A stretch of 30,739 bases of DNA from Aliarcobacter butzleri. Lineage in GTDB: Bacteria; Campylobacterota; Campylobacteria; Campylobacterales; Arcobacteraceae. A program made the translations under genes and the position numbers. The notes beneath the pieces were generated by a model, which was given only the letters and a program-made list of their open reading frames with translations, made no database searches and had not been told where the DNA came from. Positions 24,330-30,739 of this stretch are shown one piece after another; positions within the stretch are counted from its first letter, which is position 1; every line of letters starts with the position of its first letter. The stretch covers positions 1 through 30,739 of the forward strand of contig JAAYJJ010000033.1 of the NCBI GenBank assembly GCA_012522985.1. Direction: 5' to 3'.

Positions 24330-24402
24330 GGTAAGGTTAAAACCTTACTTCCTATAATATAATAATTTCTTAAAAAAAGTACCAATCTACAAAAACCTTA
24401 CC
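24330..24402. repeat. Hairpin with a competing third arm between lpxK and bcp
   Basis: GTAAGGT at 24331-24337 pairs with ACCTTAC at 24342-24348 around TAAA. A second copy, AACCTTACC at 24394-24402, is a perfect complement of GGTAAGGTT at 24330-24338, so two structures exclude each other. No T-run follows on either strand. The 208-base gap (24266-24473) holds this, the heptad repeats at both ends and the short inverted repeat GTGTTAGG (24298-24305) with CCTAACAC (24441-24448); no gene was seen. Confidence 0.4.
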
Positions 24403-24439
24403 CATAATAAAAAACTATATATAAATCTTAGCACTTAGA

Positions 24440-24475
24440 TCCTAACACCACTTACTATCTACTAAAAAAAGTATT
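24440..24475 (-). repeat. Degenerate AGT heptads behind bcp
   Basis: Read on the minus strand after the bcp stop: TTTTTTTAGTAGATAGTAAGT, with AGTAGAT and AGTAAGT as two adjacent seven-base units, then GGTGTTAGG. The TTTTTTT stretch just before could serve transcription end. The units face those behind lpxK across the convergent gap. Confidence 0.4.
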
Positions 24476-24944
24476 AACTATTTTGAAGTTTAGCTAACTC
24501 GCTTTTTACTATATCTATATGCCCTTTTACTTTTACATTAGACCATATAGCTTTAATCTCACCTTTTGGATCTATAATAAAAGTACTTCTAACTATTCCC
24601 ATATACTCTTTGCCACACATTTTTTTAAGTTGCCATACACCATATTTTTGAGACATACTTGTATCCTCATCAGCTAAAAGTGTAAGTCCTAGAGACTTTT
24701 TTTCTATAAAATTTCTATGTTTTTTAGGGCTATCTGGACTAACTCCCAAAACTATTGCATCAAGTCCTTCAAACTCAGGCAAGGCTGTAGTAAAATCACA
24801 CGCTTCAGTTGTACACCCAGGGGTATTATCTTTTGGATAAAAATATAAAACTATCCACTTACCACTTAAATCTCTTAAACAAATCTCAACTTCATCTTGA
24901 TTTGGCAAACAAAACTCTGGGGCTTTTTGACCTATTTCTAACAT
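24474..24944 (-). CDS. bcp: Thioredoxin-dependent peroxiredoxin, Bcp/PrxQ type
   Basis: The protein reduces hydrogen peroxide and organic peroxides in the cytoplasm with electrons from thioredoxin. The 156-residue length is normal. The peroxidatic cysteine is Cys44 in FYPKDNTPGCTTEACDF (35-51), with Cys49 five residues on as resolving cysteine, the atypical two-cysteine form seen in E. coli Bcp. The third cysteine of KKMCGKEYMGIVRSTFIID is also common in the group, and Arg in VRST completes the active site. AGGAG lies 6 bases before the ATG. It is the last gene of the long minus-strand cluster, 13 bases after cmoA. Confidence 0.94.
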   Translation of the reverse strand: MLEIGQKAPEFCLPNQDEVEICLRDLSGKWIVLYFYPKDNTPGCTTEACDFTTALPEFEGLDAIVLGVSPDSPKKHRNFIEKKSLGLTLLADEDTSMSQKYGVWQLKKMCGKEYMGIVRSTFIIDPKGEIKAIWSNVKVKGHIDIVKSELAKLQNS

Positions 24945-24957
24945 ATTTTCTCCTAAA

Positions 24958-25668
24958 TTATTTAATAGCTATAAATGTAGCAAAATTATACCATTTAAAG
25001 ATTATATCACAGCTTTTAAATCCGCTATCTTTGATCATCTTAAGGTTCTCTTCAACACTATAAGGCACAAGTACATTTTCTAAAGCCTCTCTTTTTTGGC
25101 TTATTTCATACTCACTATAACCTTGAGTTTTTTTAAACTCATAATATTTATCTATATAGATCTTATTTAGAAGCTTATTTTCACTTATAACCTTTTCACT
25201 AAATATAAAAATTTGTCCATCATTTAAAGAGTTATAAATTTTCTTTATTAGTTTTTCTCTTAATAAAGGTCTAATAAACTGTAATGTATAGTTTGATATG
25301 ATAAGGTCTGCTTTTTTCATATCCACATCAAAAACATCTTGGCATAGAAACTTCATATTTTCTATACCAAAAGCTTGAGCTTTGGATCTTGCCTTTTCTA
25401 TCATATACATAGAGGTATCTATGCCACAACACTCTATTTTATAGTTTGTTTTTTTGCTTAGCTCTATCATAGTTGATCCTGTAGAGCATCCTATATCAAA
25501 GATCAAAGAGTTTTCTTTTAAGAACTCTTGTGATATATCTACAACCAACTTTAAAACATCTAGATAATAAGGAACTGAGCGATTTAACATATCATCAAAA
25601 ACCATAGCAACCTCAGCACTAAAGCTAAATTGCTCTTTTATAGGCTTATCAAAAACTCTATCTTCCAC
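24958..25668 (-). CDS. cmoA: Carboxy-S-adenosyl-L-methionine synthase
   Basis: CmoA makes carboxy-SAM from SAM and prephenate, the donor used by CmoB to form the 5-oxyacetyl modification of uridine 34 in several tRNAs. The 236-residue product shows [22 protein letters not shown] (15-36), the family's characteristic start, then the SAM motif [14 protein letters not shown] (57-70), [12 protein letters not shown] and [11 protein letters not shown]. The start is a GTG directly after the xth stop (TAAGTG) with GGAG six bases upstream. No cmoB is nearby. Plain class I methyltransferases do not share the N-terminal block, so the assignment is fairly firm. Confidence 0.9.
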   Translation of the reverse strand: MEDRVFDKPIKEQFSFSAEVAMVFDDMLNRSVPYYLDVLKLVVDISQEFLKENSLIFDIGCSTGSTMIELSKKTNYKIECCGIDTSMYMIEKARSKAQAFGIENMKFLCQDVFDVDMKKADLIISNYTLQFIRPLLREKLIKKIYNSLNDGQIFIFSEKVISENKLLNKIYIDKYYEFKKTQGYSEYEISQKREALENVLVPYSVEENLKMIKDSGFKSCDIIFKWYNFATFIAIK

Positions 25669-26460
25669 TTATATCTCCATCTCCAAAACTATAGGACAAT
25701 GATCACTTCCATAAATATCATCCAAAATATAAGCATCTTTTACAAACTCTTTTAGATCATCACTAACAAAAAAATAATCAATCCTCCAGCCTACATTGTT
25801 GGCTCTTGCATTGGCTCTAAAGCTCCACCAAGAGTATTTATCTACTATACCTTTGTTGATATGTCTAAAAGTATCTATAAATCCATGATCTAAAAACTTA
25901 CTTATCCAATCTCGCTCTATTTGTAAAAATCCACTTGTATTTTCATTTGCCTTTGGTCTTGCTATATCTATAGCTGTATGAGCTGTATTTACATCACCAC
26001 AAACTATAATAGAAAAACCCTCTTTTTTTAGATCCATACAATAATCCAAAAATCTATCATAAAACCCCATCTTATAGTCAAGTCTTTCTTGTGAGCTTTG
26101 TCCATTTGGAAAGTAGATATTAAAAAATGCTATTTTTTTATTTTGTAACTCAAAATGTATTTCATTTATTCTACCTTCATCTAAAACATCTATTTGTGGA
26201 GTATTGCTACTATAAAAAGGTACTATATCACTAAAAATAGCCGTTCCACTTCTTCCTTTGATAGCAGACTCACTTGCATTTGTAAATGCAAACTCTTTGT
26301 TAAATATCTCTTTTGGAATTTGATCTTTTTGTGATTTGGTCTCTTGAATACCAAGTATATCTACATCTTGCTCATCTATCCACTTAAAAGCCTCTTTTTT
26401 ACTAACTGCTCTTATCCCATTGACATTCCACGATATAAATCTATAAATCCTACTCAACAT
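25669..26460 (-). CDS. xth: Exodeoxyribonuclease III / AP endonuclease
   Basis: This base-excision repair enzyme cuts at abasic sites and degrades DNA from 3' ends. The 263-residue product has FISWNVNGIRAV (8-19, metal-binding Asn14), GIQETK (37-42, metal ligand Glu40), NIYFPNG, CGDVNTAH (catalytic Asp-Asn), WRIDYFFVSD and the final SDHCPI (Asp253-His254). The upstream end is ambiguous: waaA stops as TGATG, giving ATG at 26460, but AAAGGAG ends only two bases before it; the following TTG at 26457 is better spaced. A GTG at 26463 is less likely. The gene is translationally coupled to waaA. Confidence 0.94.
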   Translation of the reverse strand: MLSRIYRFISWNVNGIRAVSKKEAFKWIDEQDVDILGIQETKSQKDQIPKEIFNKEFAFTNASESAIKGRSGTAIFSDIVPFYSSNTPQIDVLDEGRINEIHFELQNKKIAFFNIYFPNGQSSQERLDYKMGFYDRFLDYCMDLKKEGFSIIVCGDVNTAHTAIDIARPKANENTSGFLQIERDWISKFLDHGFIDTFRHINKGIVDKYSWWSFRANARANNVGWRIDYFFVSDDLKEFVKDAYILDDIYGSDHCPIVLEMEI

Positions 26461-27614
26461 CACTCCTTTGTTTTAACAATCTCATCAACTATTGGATCTA
26501 TTGTACCAATATTATCTAGCTTTGAGCTTTCTAATTTACCTATTTTATTTAAATAATCTTTTCGCTCTTTTGCTTCAATCAAGCTATACCCTTTTATACT
26601 TTCAAATAGTGCTTTTTGATTAAAAATATGCTTTCCACTTATAAGCTTAGCTCCAAAAAAAGCTGGTTCAACTGGATTATGTCCTCCTAGATGACTTACA
26701 AAAGAGCCACAAAGAACTACTACATCACTAATAGCATAAATATTTATAAGCTCTCCCATAGCATCAATCAAAGTTATGTCACTATCAAAGTTTTGTGATA
26801 TAGAGTATCTACTAAAACTACACTCTTTTTTACTAGCATATCTTTTTATAAGCTCATAAACACTATCAAATCTTTGTGGATGACGAGGTACAATAATAAG
26901 TTTTCCCATATTGCTATCATATGCATCTAAAACAATCTCTTCTTCACTTTCATGTGTACTTGCCGCTGTTATAATAATACTATTTGGTTTTTCTAAAGTT
27001 TTAGTTATTTTTGGTAGATTTGCTAATTTGATATTGCCAATTACCTCTATATTTTTGGCACCTAAAGAGATAAGTCTTTGTTTATCTATATCACTTTGGG
27101 CATAAATTTTATCTATATATTTAAATATCTGTTTATATAAAAAAGAGACTTTTTGGTATTTGGGATAAGAAGAATCACTAATCCTAGCATTGATTAAAAT
27201 AGTTTTTGTTTTTTTAAGCTTTGCAATCAAAAATAACATATACCAAAGCTCAGCTTCAACTACAACTAAAATCTTTTGCTTTTTGATCCAAAAAGGCAAA
27301 AATATCTCAAATGGCAAAAACCTACTCTCATATTCGTACTCTTTTGATTGAGCAAAACCTGTATCAGTTATAACACTTATATTTATATCATCTTTAGTAA
27401 ATCTATCTAATATAGGCTTAATAGCTCTTACTTCACCAAAAGAGCAACAATGAAACCAAATCTTATTTTGTTTAAATGAAGGATTGTTTTTCAAAAAAAA
27501 CTTAGCTGGAATCGCCTCTTTATATTTTGGGCTAAATGCTTTATATATCAAAAATGGTATAGCACAAATATATATTAGTAATAGTAAGAAATAATAAAAG
27601 AGTGTAAATATCAA
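26460..27614 (-). CDS. waaA: Kdo transferase
   Basis: WaaA adds Kdo to lipid A precursor at the cytoplasmic face of the inner membrane. The 384-residue product has an N-terminal membrane anchor (about 1-24, FYYFLLLLIYICAIPFLIY), the N-terminal glycosyltransferase lobe with WFHCCSFGEV (53-62, Glu61 as probable catalytic base), VVVEAELWYMLFLIAK, LINARISDSSYPKYQ and the C-terminal lobe with VVLCGSFVSHLGGHNPVEPAFFG, which binds CMP-Kdo. The start is TTG with a weak GGA seven bases upstream; a nearby ATG is out of frame. Whether one or two Kdo units are added cannot be read from the sequence. It sits between the zinc ribbon gene and xth. Confidence 0.94.
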   Translation of the reverse strand: MIFTLFYYFLLLLIYICAIPFLIYKAFSPKYKEAIPAKFFLKNNPSFKQNKIWFHCCSFGEVRAIKPILDRFTKDDINISVITDTGFAQSKEYEYESRFLPFEIFLPFWIKKQKILVVVEAELWYMLFLIAKLKKTKTILINARISDSSYPKYQKVSFLYKQIFKYIDKIYAQSDIDKQRLISLGAKNIEVIGNIKLANLPKITKTLEKPNSIIITAASTHESEEEIVLDAYDSNMGKLIIVPRHPQRFDSVYELIKRYASKKECSFSRYSISQNFDSDITLIDAMGELINIYAISDVVVLCGSFVSHLGGHNPVEPAFFGAKLISGKHIFNQKALFESIKGYSLIEAKERKDYLNKIGKLESSKLDNIGTIDPIVDEIVKTKE

Positions 27615-27631
27615 ATTTTATCCATTTATAG

Positions 27632-27656
27632 CTTTTGGTGAATTTATCACCAAAAG
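27632..27656 (-). other. Ten-base-pair hairpin between the zinc ribbon gene and waaA
   Basis: CTTTTGGTGA at 27632-27641 pairs perfectly with TCACCAAAAG at 27647-27656 around ATTTA. It fills the 54-base gap, the only sizeable one within the minus-strand cluster. No T-run follows in the direction of transcription, so it is more likely an mRNA processing or stability element, or a leaky terminator, than a full stop. Confidence 0.5.
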
Positions 27657-27668
27657 ATTTAATCTATA

Positions 27669-28388
27669 TTATTGATTGTCTTCTATCTCTTTATATAGTA
27701 TTCTTCCACAATGTGGACAAGTAACTATCTCTTCAGATTTTATAACTTCTGCATATGCTTTGTCACTTATTTTCATATAGCAACCATAACAAGCCTGTTT
27801 TCTAACAGGTACTACTGCTGTATTTTTTGCCCATCTTTTAACTTTTTCATAAAATGTCAATATTTTTGGATCTATTTTTTCTACAAGTTTACCTTTTTTA
27901 ATAGAGATATCTTCTCTTTCAACATTAAGTTGCTCTATTTTTTGAGATATTTGAACTTCTAGCTCTTTTATGCTCTCTTCTTCTTCAGATAGTTTTGAGA
28001 TTGCCTCTTTTAAAGCCTCATTTTTACTCTCTTGAAGTTTATCAAGTCTTGCTATCTCTTCATTTGAAAAAGAGATCTGCTCTTTTGTAATCTCTTCTTC
28101 TAGTTGTAAAGCCTTTACCTCTTTTTCTGTTTGAACTATTGCACCTTTTTTTGCTATATCATTTAGTTTATCTTTTAGTTCGCTTAAATGTACATCATGC
28201 TTAGACTTCTTGCTCTTTATCTCTTTTATTTCACTTTCTAATCTATCAATCTCTTCTTTTAGCACAAGAGCATCTTTACTAAAAACCTCTAGTTTTGCTT
28301 TTTCGTTTTTAATCTGTGGCTCAAATGAGCTTATTTGTGTGTCATATTTTGATAACTCTACTAATTGCTCTAAATACTTATTCAACAT
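27669..28388 (-). CDS. Coiled-coil zinc ribbon protein, HP0958 family
   Basis: A 239-residue protein: a long charged coiled coil at about 10-185 (repeated E, K and L heptads such as LKEEIDRLESEIKEIKSKKSK) and a C-terminal C4 zinc ribbon with Cys200, Cys203, Cys224 and Cys227 (CYGC ... CPHC). This is the form of Helicobacter pylori HP0958 (FlgZ), which binds RpoN and flaA mRNA and is needed for flagella; that role is recalled and may not transfer. The order glyQ, NIF3, zinc ribbon, waaA is one I remember from Campylobacter. AGGAG lies before the ATG, 12 bases after the NIF3 stop, so the two are co-transcribed and probably act together. Confidence 0.88.
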   Translation of the reverse strand: MLNKYLEQLVELSKYDTQISSFEPQIKNEKAKLEVFSKDALVLKEEIDRLESEIKEIKSKKSKHDVHLSELKDKLNDIAKKGAIVQTEKEVKALQLEEEITKEQISFSNEEIARLDKLQESKNEALKEAISKLSEEEESIKELEVQISQKIEQLNVEREDISIKKGKLVEKIDPKILTFYEKVKRWAKNTAVVPVRKQACYGCYMKISDKAYAEVIKSEEIVTCPHCGRILYKEIEDNQ

Positions 28389-28400
28389 TTTCTCCTAGTT

Positions 28401-29141
28401 TTAATTAAATTCAAATGGATTTACAAAATCTTTTTTTGATATTATATCTGTAATTTCTTTTATTTTCAAATCATTTATAAAAATAGACTCCATAAGCTTA
28501 CAAAAGTGTTTTTCACTCTCATAATGTCCTATATCTATCAAGCTAATACCTCTATCTTTTGCCTCTAAGGCATCATGGTATTTTATATCACCTGTTAAAA
28601 AACAATCAGCTTTTACATTACCTAACAAAGACATTCCAGATCCTGTAGTAATAGCGATATTTTTAATATACTCTTTTGTTTTTGTTACTTTAAGTTGCTT
28701 AAGTTCTAGTTTGTTTTTGATAAAACTAGTTAATTCATCAAAACTTTTATTTATCTCAACATAAGCTAAAAAATCCTCTTTATATACTATATCAAGCCCT
28801 AAAATTTCTCTTACTACAAAATCATTTAAATGTGTTTTATCTATATTTGTATGCATCGAAATAACAGCTATATTTTTTGCAAAAAGCTCTTTTAGAAGCC
28901 TAGAGCCTCTATCATCAAAGTTAAAGTTTTTTATTGGACTTATAAAAAGTGGGTGATGTGATATAATAAGTGAATTTGGCAAAACATCACTTAAATACTC
29001 CAAATCAAAATCCAAAGTAATATAAATATGCTCTATATTTTGTTCTATATTTCCTACATTTATACCACTATTATCCCATTTTTCTTGTAGCTCAAAAGGT
29101 GAAATAGAATCTAATATTTCATAAATTTTACTTAGTTTCAA
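28401..29141 (-). CDS. NIF3-like dinuclear metal centre protein
   Basis: A 246-residue NIF3-family protein. Metal-site blocks are visible: [10 protein letters not shown] with His62 and His63, [12 protein letters not shown] with His97 and Asp101, and near the C-terminus [14 protein letters not shown], which supplies the last His and Glu. [17 protein letters not shown] is also typical. NIF3 proteins form hexameric rings with two metals per subunit; a GTP cyclohydrolase-like activity has been suggested for some, but the role is unclear. The TTG start at 29141 lies inside the end of glyQ (14-base overlap) with AAAGGG nine bases upstream. Short NIF3 form without the inserted YqfO domain. Confidence 0.9.
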   Translation of the reverse strand: MKLSKIYEILDSISPFELQEKWDNSGINVGNIEQNIEHIYITLDFDLEYLSDVLPNSLIISHHPLFISPIKNFNFDDRGSRLLKELFAKNIAVISMHTNIDKTHLNDFVVREILGLDIVYKEDFLAYVEINKSFDELTSFIKNKLELKQLKVTKTKEYIKNIAITTGSGMSLLGNVKADCFLTGDIKYHDALEAKDRGISLIDIGHYESEKHFCKLMESIFINDLKIKEITDIISKKDFVNPFEFN

Positions 29142-30021
29142 CTCTTTTTACCCTTTTATTTCTCTCTTCTTCTTGCTCTTTATATAAAGATGCACAAGCA
29201 CTTGCAAGTTCTCTTACTTTTAAGATATAACTTTGTCTTTGAGTAACTGAAATAGCTTTTCTAGCATCTAAAGTATTAAAGCAATGACTAGCTTTCATAC
29301 ATTCATCATAAGCTGGAAGTGGAAGTCTTGCCTCTATACATCTTTTTGATTCATTAAAAGCATCATCAAAATGTTTAAAAAGCATAGAAGTATCTGCTAT
29401 TTCAAAGTTATACTTACTAAACTCATACTCACTTTCAAAATGAATATCAGCATATGTAGTTTTACCAAAACTATTTTCACTCCAAACTATATCAAAGATA
29501 GACTCAACACCTTGAAGATACATAGCAAGTCTTTCAGTTCCATAAGTTATCTCTACAGCCACTGGATCACAAGCTATTCCACCAACTTGTTGAAAATAGG
29601 TAAATTGTGTTACTTCCATACCATCAAGCCACACTTCCCATCCAAGTCCCCATGCTCCAAGAGTAGGAGACTCCCAATTGTCTTCTACAAACCTTATATC
29701 ATGCTCTTTAGTATTTAAGCCTAGATACTCTAGTGATTGTAAATAAAGCTCTTGTATATTTGCTGGACTTGGTTTTATTAGAACTTGAAATTGATAATAA
29801 CTCCCTAGCCTATTTGGATTTTCACCATATCTTCCATCTGTTGGACGTCTTGAAGGTGCTACATAAGCCACACTCCAAGGTGAGCTATCTAAGCTTCTAA
29901 GAAGTGTAGCAGGATGAAATGTCCCCGCTCCAGCAGGAATATCATATGGTTGAACTATATTACACCCTTGTTGTTCCCAAAACTCTTGTAATTTTAATAA
30001 TAATTTACTAAATGTAACCAA
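29128..30021 (-). CDS. glyQ: Glycyl-tRNA synthetase alpha subunit
   Basis: The catalytic subunit of the bacterial alpha2beta2 glycyl-tRNA synthetase. The 297-residue product has the family's highly conserved text: [80 protein letters not shown] and [20 protein letters not shown]. The start is TTG with AGGGG seven bases upstream; the next residues fit the conserved MTFS start. The beta subunit gene glyS is not adjacent; its 3' neighbour is NIF3 instead, so glyS lies elsewhere. The C-terminus is basic ([11 protein letters not shown]). Confidence 0.97.
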   Translation of the reverse strand: MVTFSKLLLKLQEFWEQQGCNIVQPYDIPAGAGTFHPATLLRSLDSSPWSVAYVAPSRRPTDGRYGENPNRLGSYYQFQVLIKPSPANIQELYLQSLEYLGLNTKEHDIRFVEDNWESPTLGAWGLGWEVWLDGMEVTQFTYFQQVGGIACDPVAVEITYGTERLAMYLQGVESIFDIVWSENSFGKTTYADIHFESEYEFSKYNFEIADTSMLFKHFDDAFNESKRCIEARLPLPAYDECMKASHCFNTLDARKAISVTQRQSYILKVRELASACASLYKEQEEERNKRVKRVETK

Positions 30022-30033
30022 TTATAACCCCTA

Positions 30034-30528
30034 TTATAAAATAACTTCTATCTCTTTAGAGTCACTTATTACTTTTTTCTCTTTTACTATTCTATCTTCT
30101 CTTAGTTTTGTAGCTAACTCTTTATCATTGATTGCCAATATTTGCATAGCAAGATATGCAGCATTTACAGCTCCTGCTTTACCAAGGGCAACTGTTGCTA
30201 CAGGCATTCCTGCTGGCATTTGTACAGTTGAAAGCATTGCATCCATACCATCCATAGCTCCACCTTTCATAGGTACACCAATAACTGGTTTAGTTGTACT
30301 TGCTGCTACTGCTCCAGCTAGATGTGCTGCCATTCCTGCTGCACAAATAAAGACTCTAGCTCCTTTATCTTCAGCATCTTTAATATACTTTTTTGTTCTT
30401 TCTGGGCTTCTATGAGCTGATGATACAACCAATTCATATTTTACACCAAATTGCTCTATTGTAGATGCACACTCTTTCATAGTCTCATAATCAGACTTAC
30501 TTCCCATTATTATAGAAACAAACTCCAT
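30034..30528 (-). CDS. purE: 5-(carboxyamino)imidazole ribonucleotide mutase
   Basis: PurE rearranges N5-CAIR to CAIR in purine synthesis. The 164-residue class I form has IIMGSKSDYETMK (6-18), SSAHRSPERT (36-45) with the catalytic His39, GMAAHLAGAVAASTTKPVIGVP and the final block PAGMPVATVALGKAGAVNAAYLA. GGAAGATAG precedes the ATG by a few bases. The usual partner purK is not adjacent. It is 12 bases upstream of glyQ, so both are on one transcript. Low-complexity Ala-rich core is normal for the octamer. Confidence 0.96.
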   Translation of the reverse strand: MEFVSIIMGSKSDYETMKECASTIEQFGVKYELVVSSAHRSPERTKKYIKDAEDKGARVFICAAGMAAHLAGAVAASTTKPVIGVPMKGGAMDGMDAMLSTVQMPAGMPVATVALGKAGAVNAAYLAMQILAINDKELATKLREDRIVKEKKVISDSKEIEVIL

Positions 30529-30583
30529 TTTCTATCTTCCTTTGATATTGGTTTTGATACTGCTTAATTCTATCAAAATCAAG

Positions 30584-30739
30584 CTAAAAAGTTGAAATTA
30601 AAAATATAGTAGGATAAATAATTGTATTTAAATATCTTAACACAACATTTAATTTTAGATCTTCATTTAAAAGCATATCAATATTCTCATTTTTTTCTAT
30701 TTTTTGCATTAGAAAAATTTTAAATACAATATCAATAAA
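30584..30739 (-). CDS. Unrecognised protein, C-terminal end, start outside window
   Basis: A minus-strand frame is open from the window edge to TAG at 30584, giving the last 51 residues of a protein. It has a charged stretch (MQKIEKNENIDMLLNEDLKL) and a hydrophobic end (TIIYPTIFLISTF) that may be a membrane segment. The frame shows no stop in 51 codons of very AT-rich DNA, and the gene would lie 55 bases upstream of purE, in line with the cluster. I do not recognise the family. Confidence 0.55.
   Translation of the reverse strand, partial: FIDIVFKIFLMQKIEKNENIDMLLNEDLKLNVVLRYLNTIIYPTIFLISTF

Noticed and set aside
1..30739. tRNA, rRNA, CRISPR arrays, insertion sequences or prophage genes
   Set aside because: No cloverleaf-like or direct-repeat/spacer structure, transposase or phage gene was found; gaps are at most about 210 bases.

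Overview
The window looks like chromosomal DNA of a Campylobacterota (epsilonproteobacterial) genome, most likely an Arcobacter-type organism. The reasons are the very low GC content, a histidine kinase with the HQWRQPL form of the H-box, a SorAB sulfite dehydrogenase laid out as in Campylobacter, the long cluster purE-glyQ-NIF3-zinc ribbon-waaA, and many TTG starts with good Shine-Dalgarno sites. The family assignment is inference from gene content and remembered synteny; no database was searched.

Layout. The left edge holds the C-terminal part of a type I restriction HsdR subunit, then rpsO with a clear terminator (1-1200). Next come an IscR-like Rrf2 regulator overlapping a DHH phosphoesterase, and a periplasmic binding protein directly followed by a PAS sensor kinase (1294-6074). 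A converging block on the minus strand carries sulfite dehydrogenase (sorA, sorB) and an HDOD protein (6088-8742). The plus strand then has a YgiQ radical SAM protein, adk, a molybdopterin-binding-fold protein, ppa, a short leader ORF and a CNNM/CorC-type membrane protein (8816-13711). On the minus strand follow a CBS-PAS-GGDEF cyclase behind aspS, and yigZ (13758-18169). Divergently, tlyA and ribF overlap (18210-19728), a Cache-GGDEF cyclase lies on the minus strand (19762-21303), and nadE, a DegT-type aminotransferase and lpxK form a plus-strand unit (21382-24265). The right 6 kb is one tight minus-strand cluster: an unrecognised partial gene, purE, glyQ, NIF3, zinc ribbon protein, waaA, xth, cmoA, bcp.

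Most genes are housekeeping: translation (rpsO, aspS, glyQ), RNA modification (tlyA, cmoA), nucleotide and cofactor supply (adk, ppa, purE, ribF, nadE) and the Kdo-lipid A pathway (lpxK, waaA). Signalling is well represented: two complete GGDEF cyclases with inhibitory sites, an HDOD protein and a binding protein-kinase pair.

The points most worth a second look are: (1) nadE has a good ribosome site and ATG but an in-frame TAG at codon 3, and no ATG, GTG or TTG before its SGGLDS motif; (2) seven-base tandem repeats of the form AGTNNNT sit at the 3' ends of lpxK, bcp and the Cache-GGDEF gene; (3) the DegT-like protein has Asn where the PLP lysine is expected; (4) an 18-codon leader ORF is translationally coupled to the CNNM gene; (5) the binding protein-kinase pair has no transporter or response regulator nearby. 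No tRNA, rRNA, insertion sequence or CRISPR array was seen, and no gene-free stretch reaches 300 bases.
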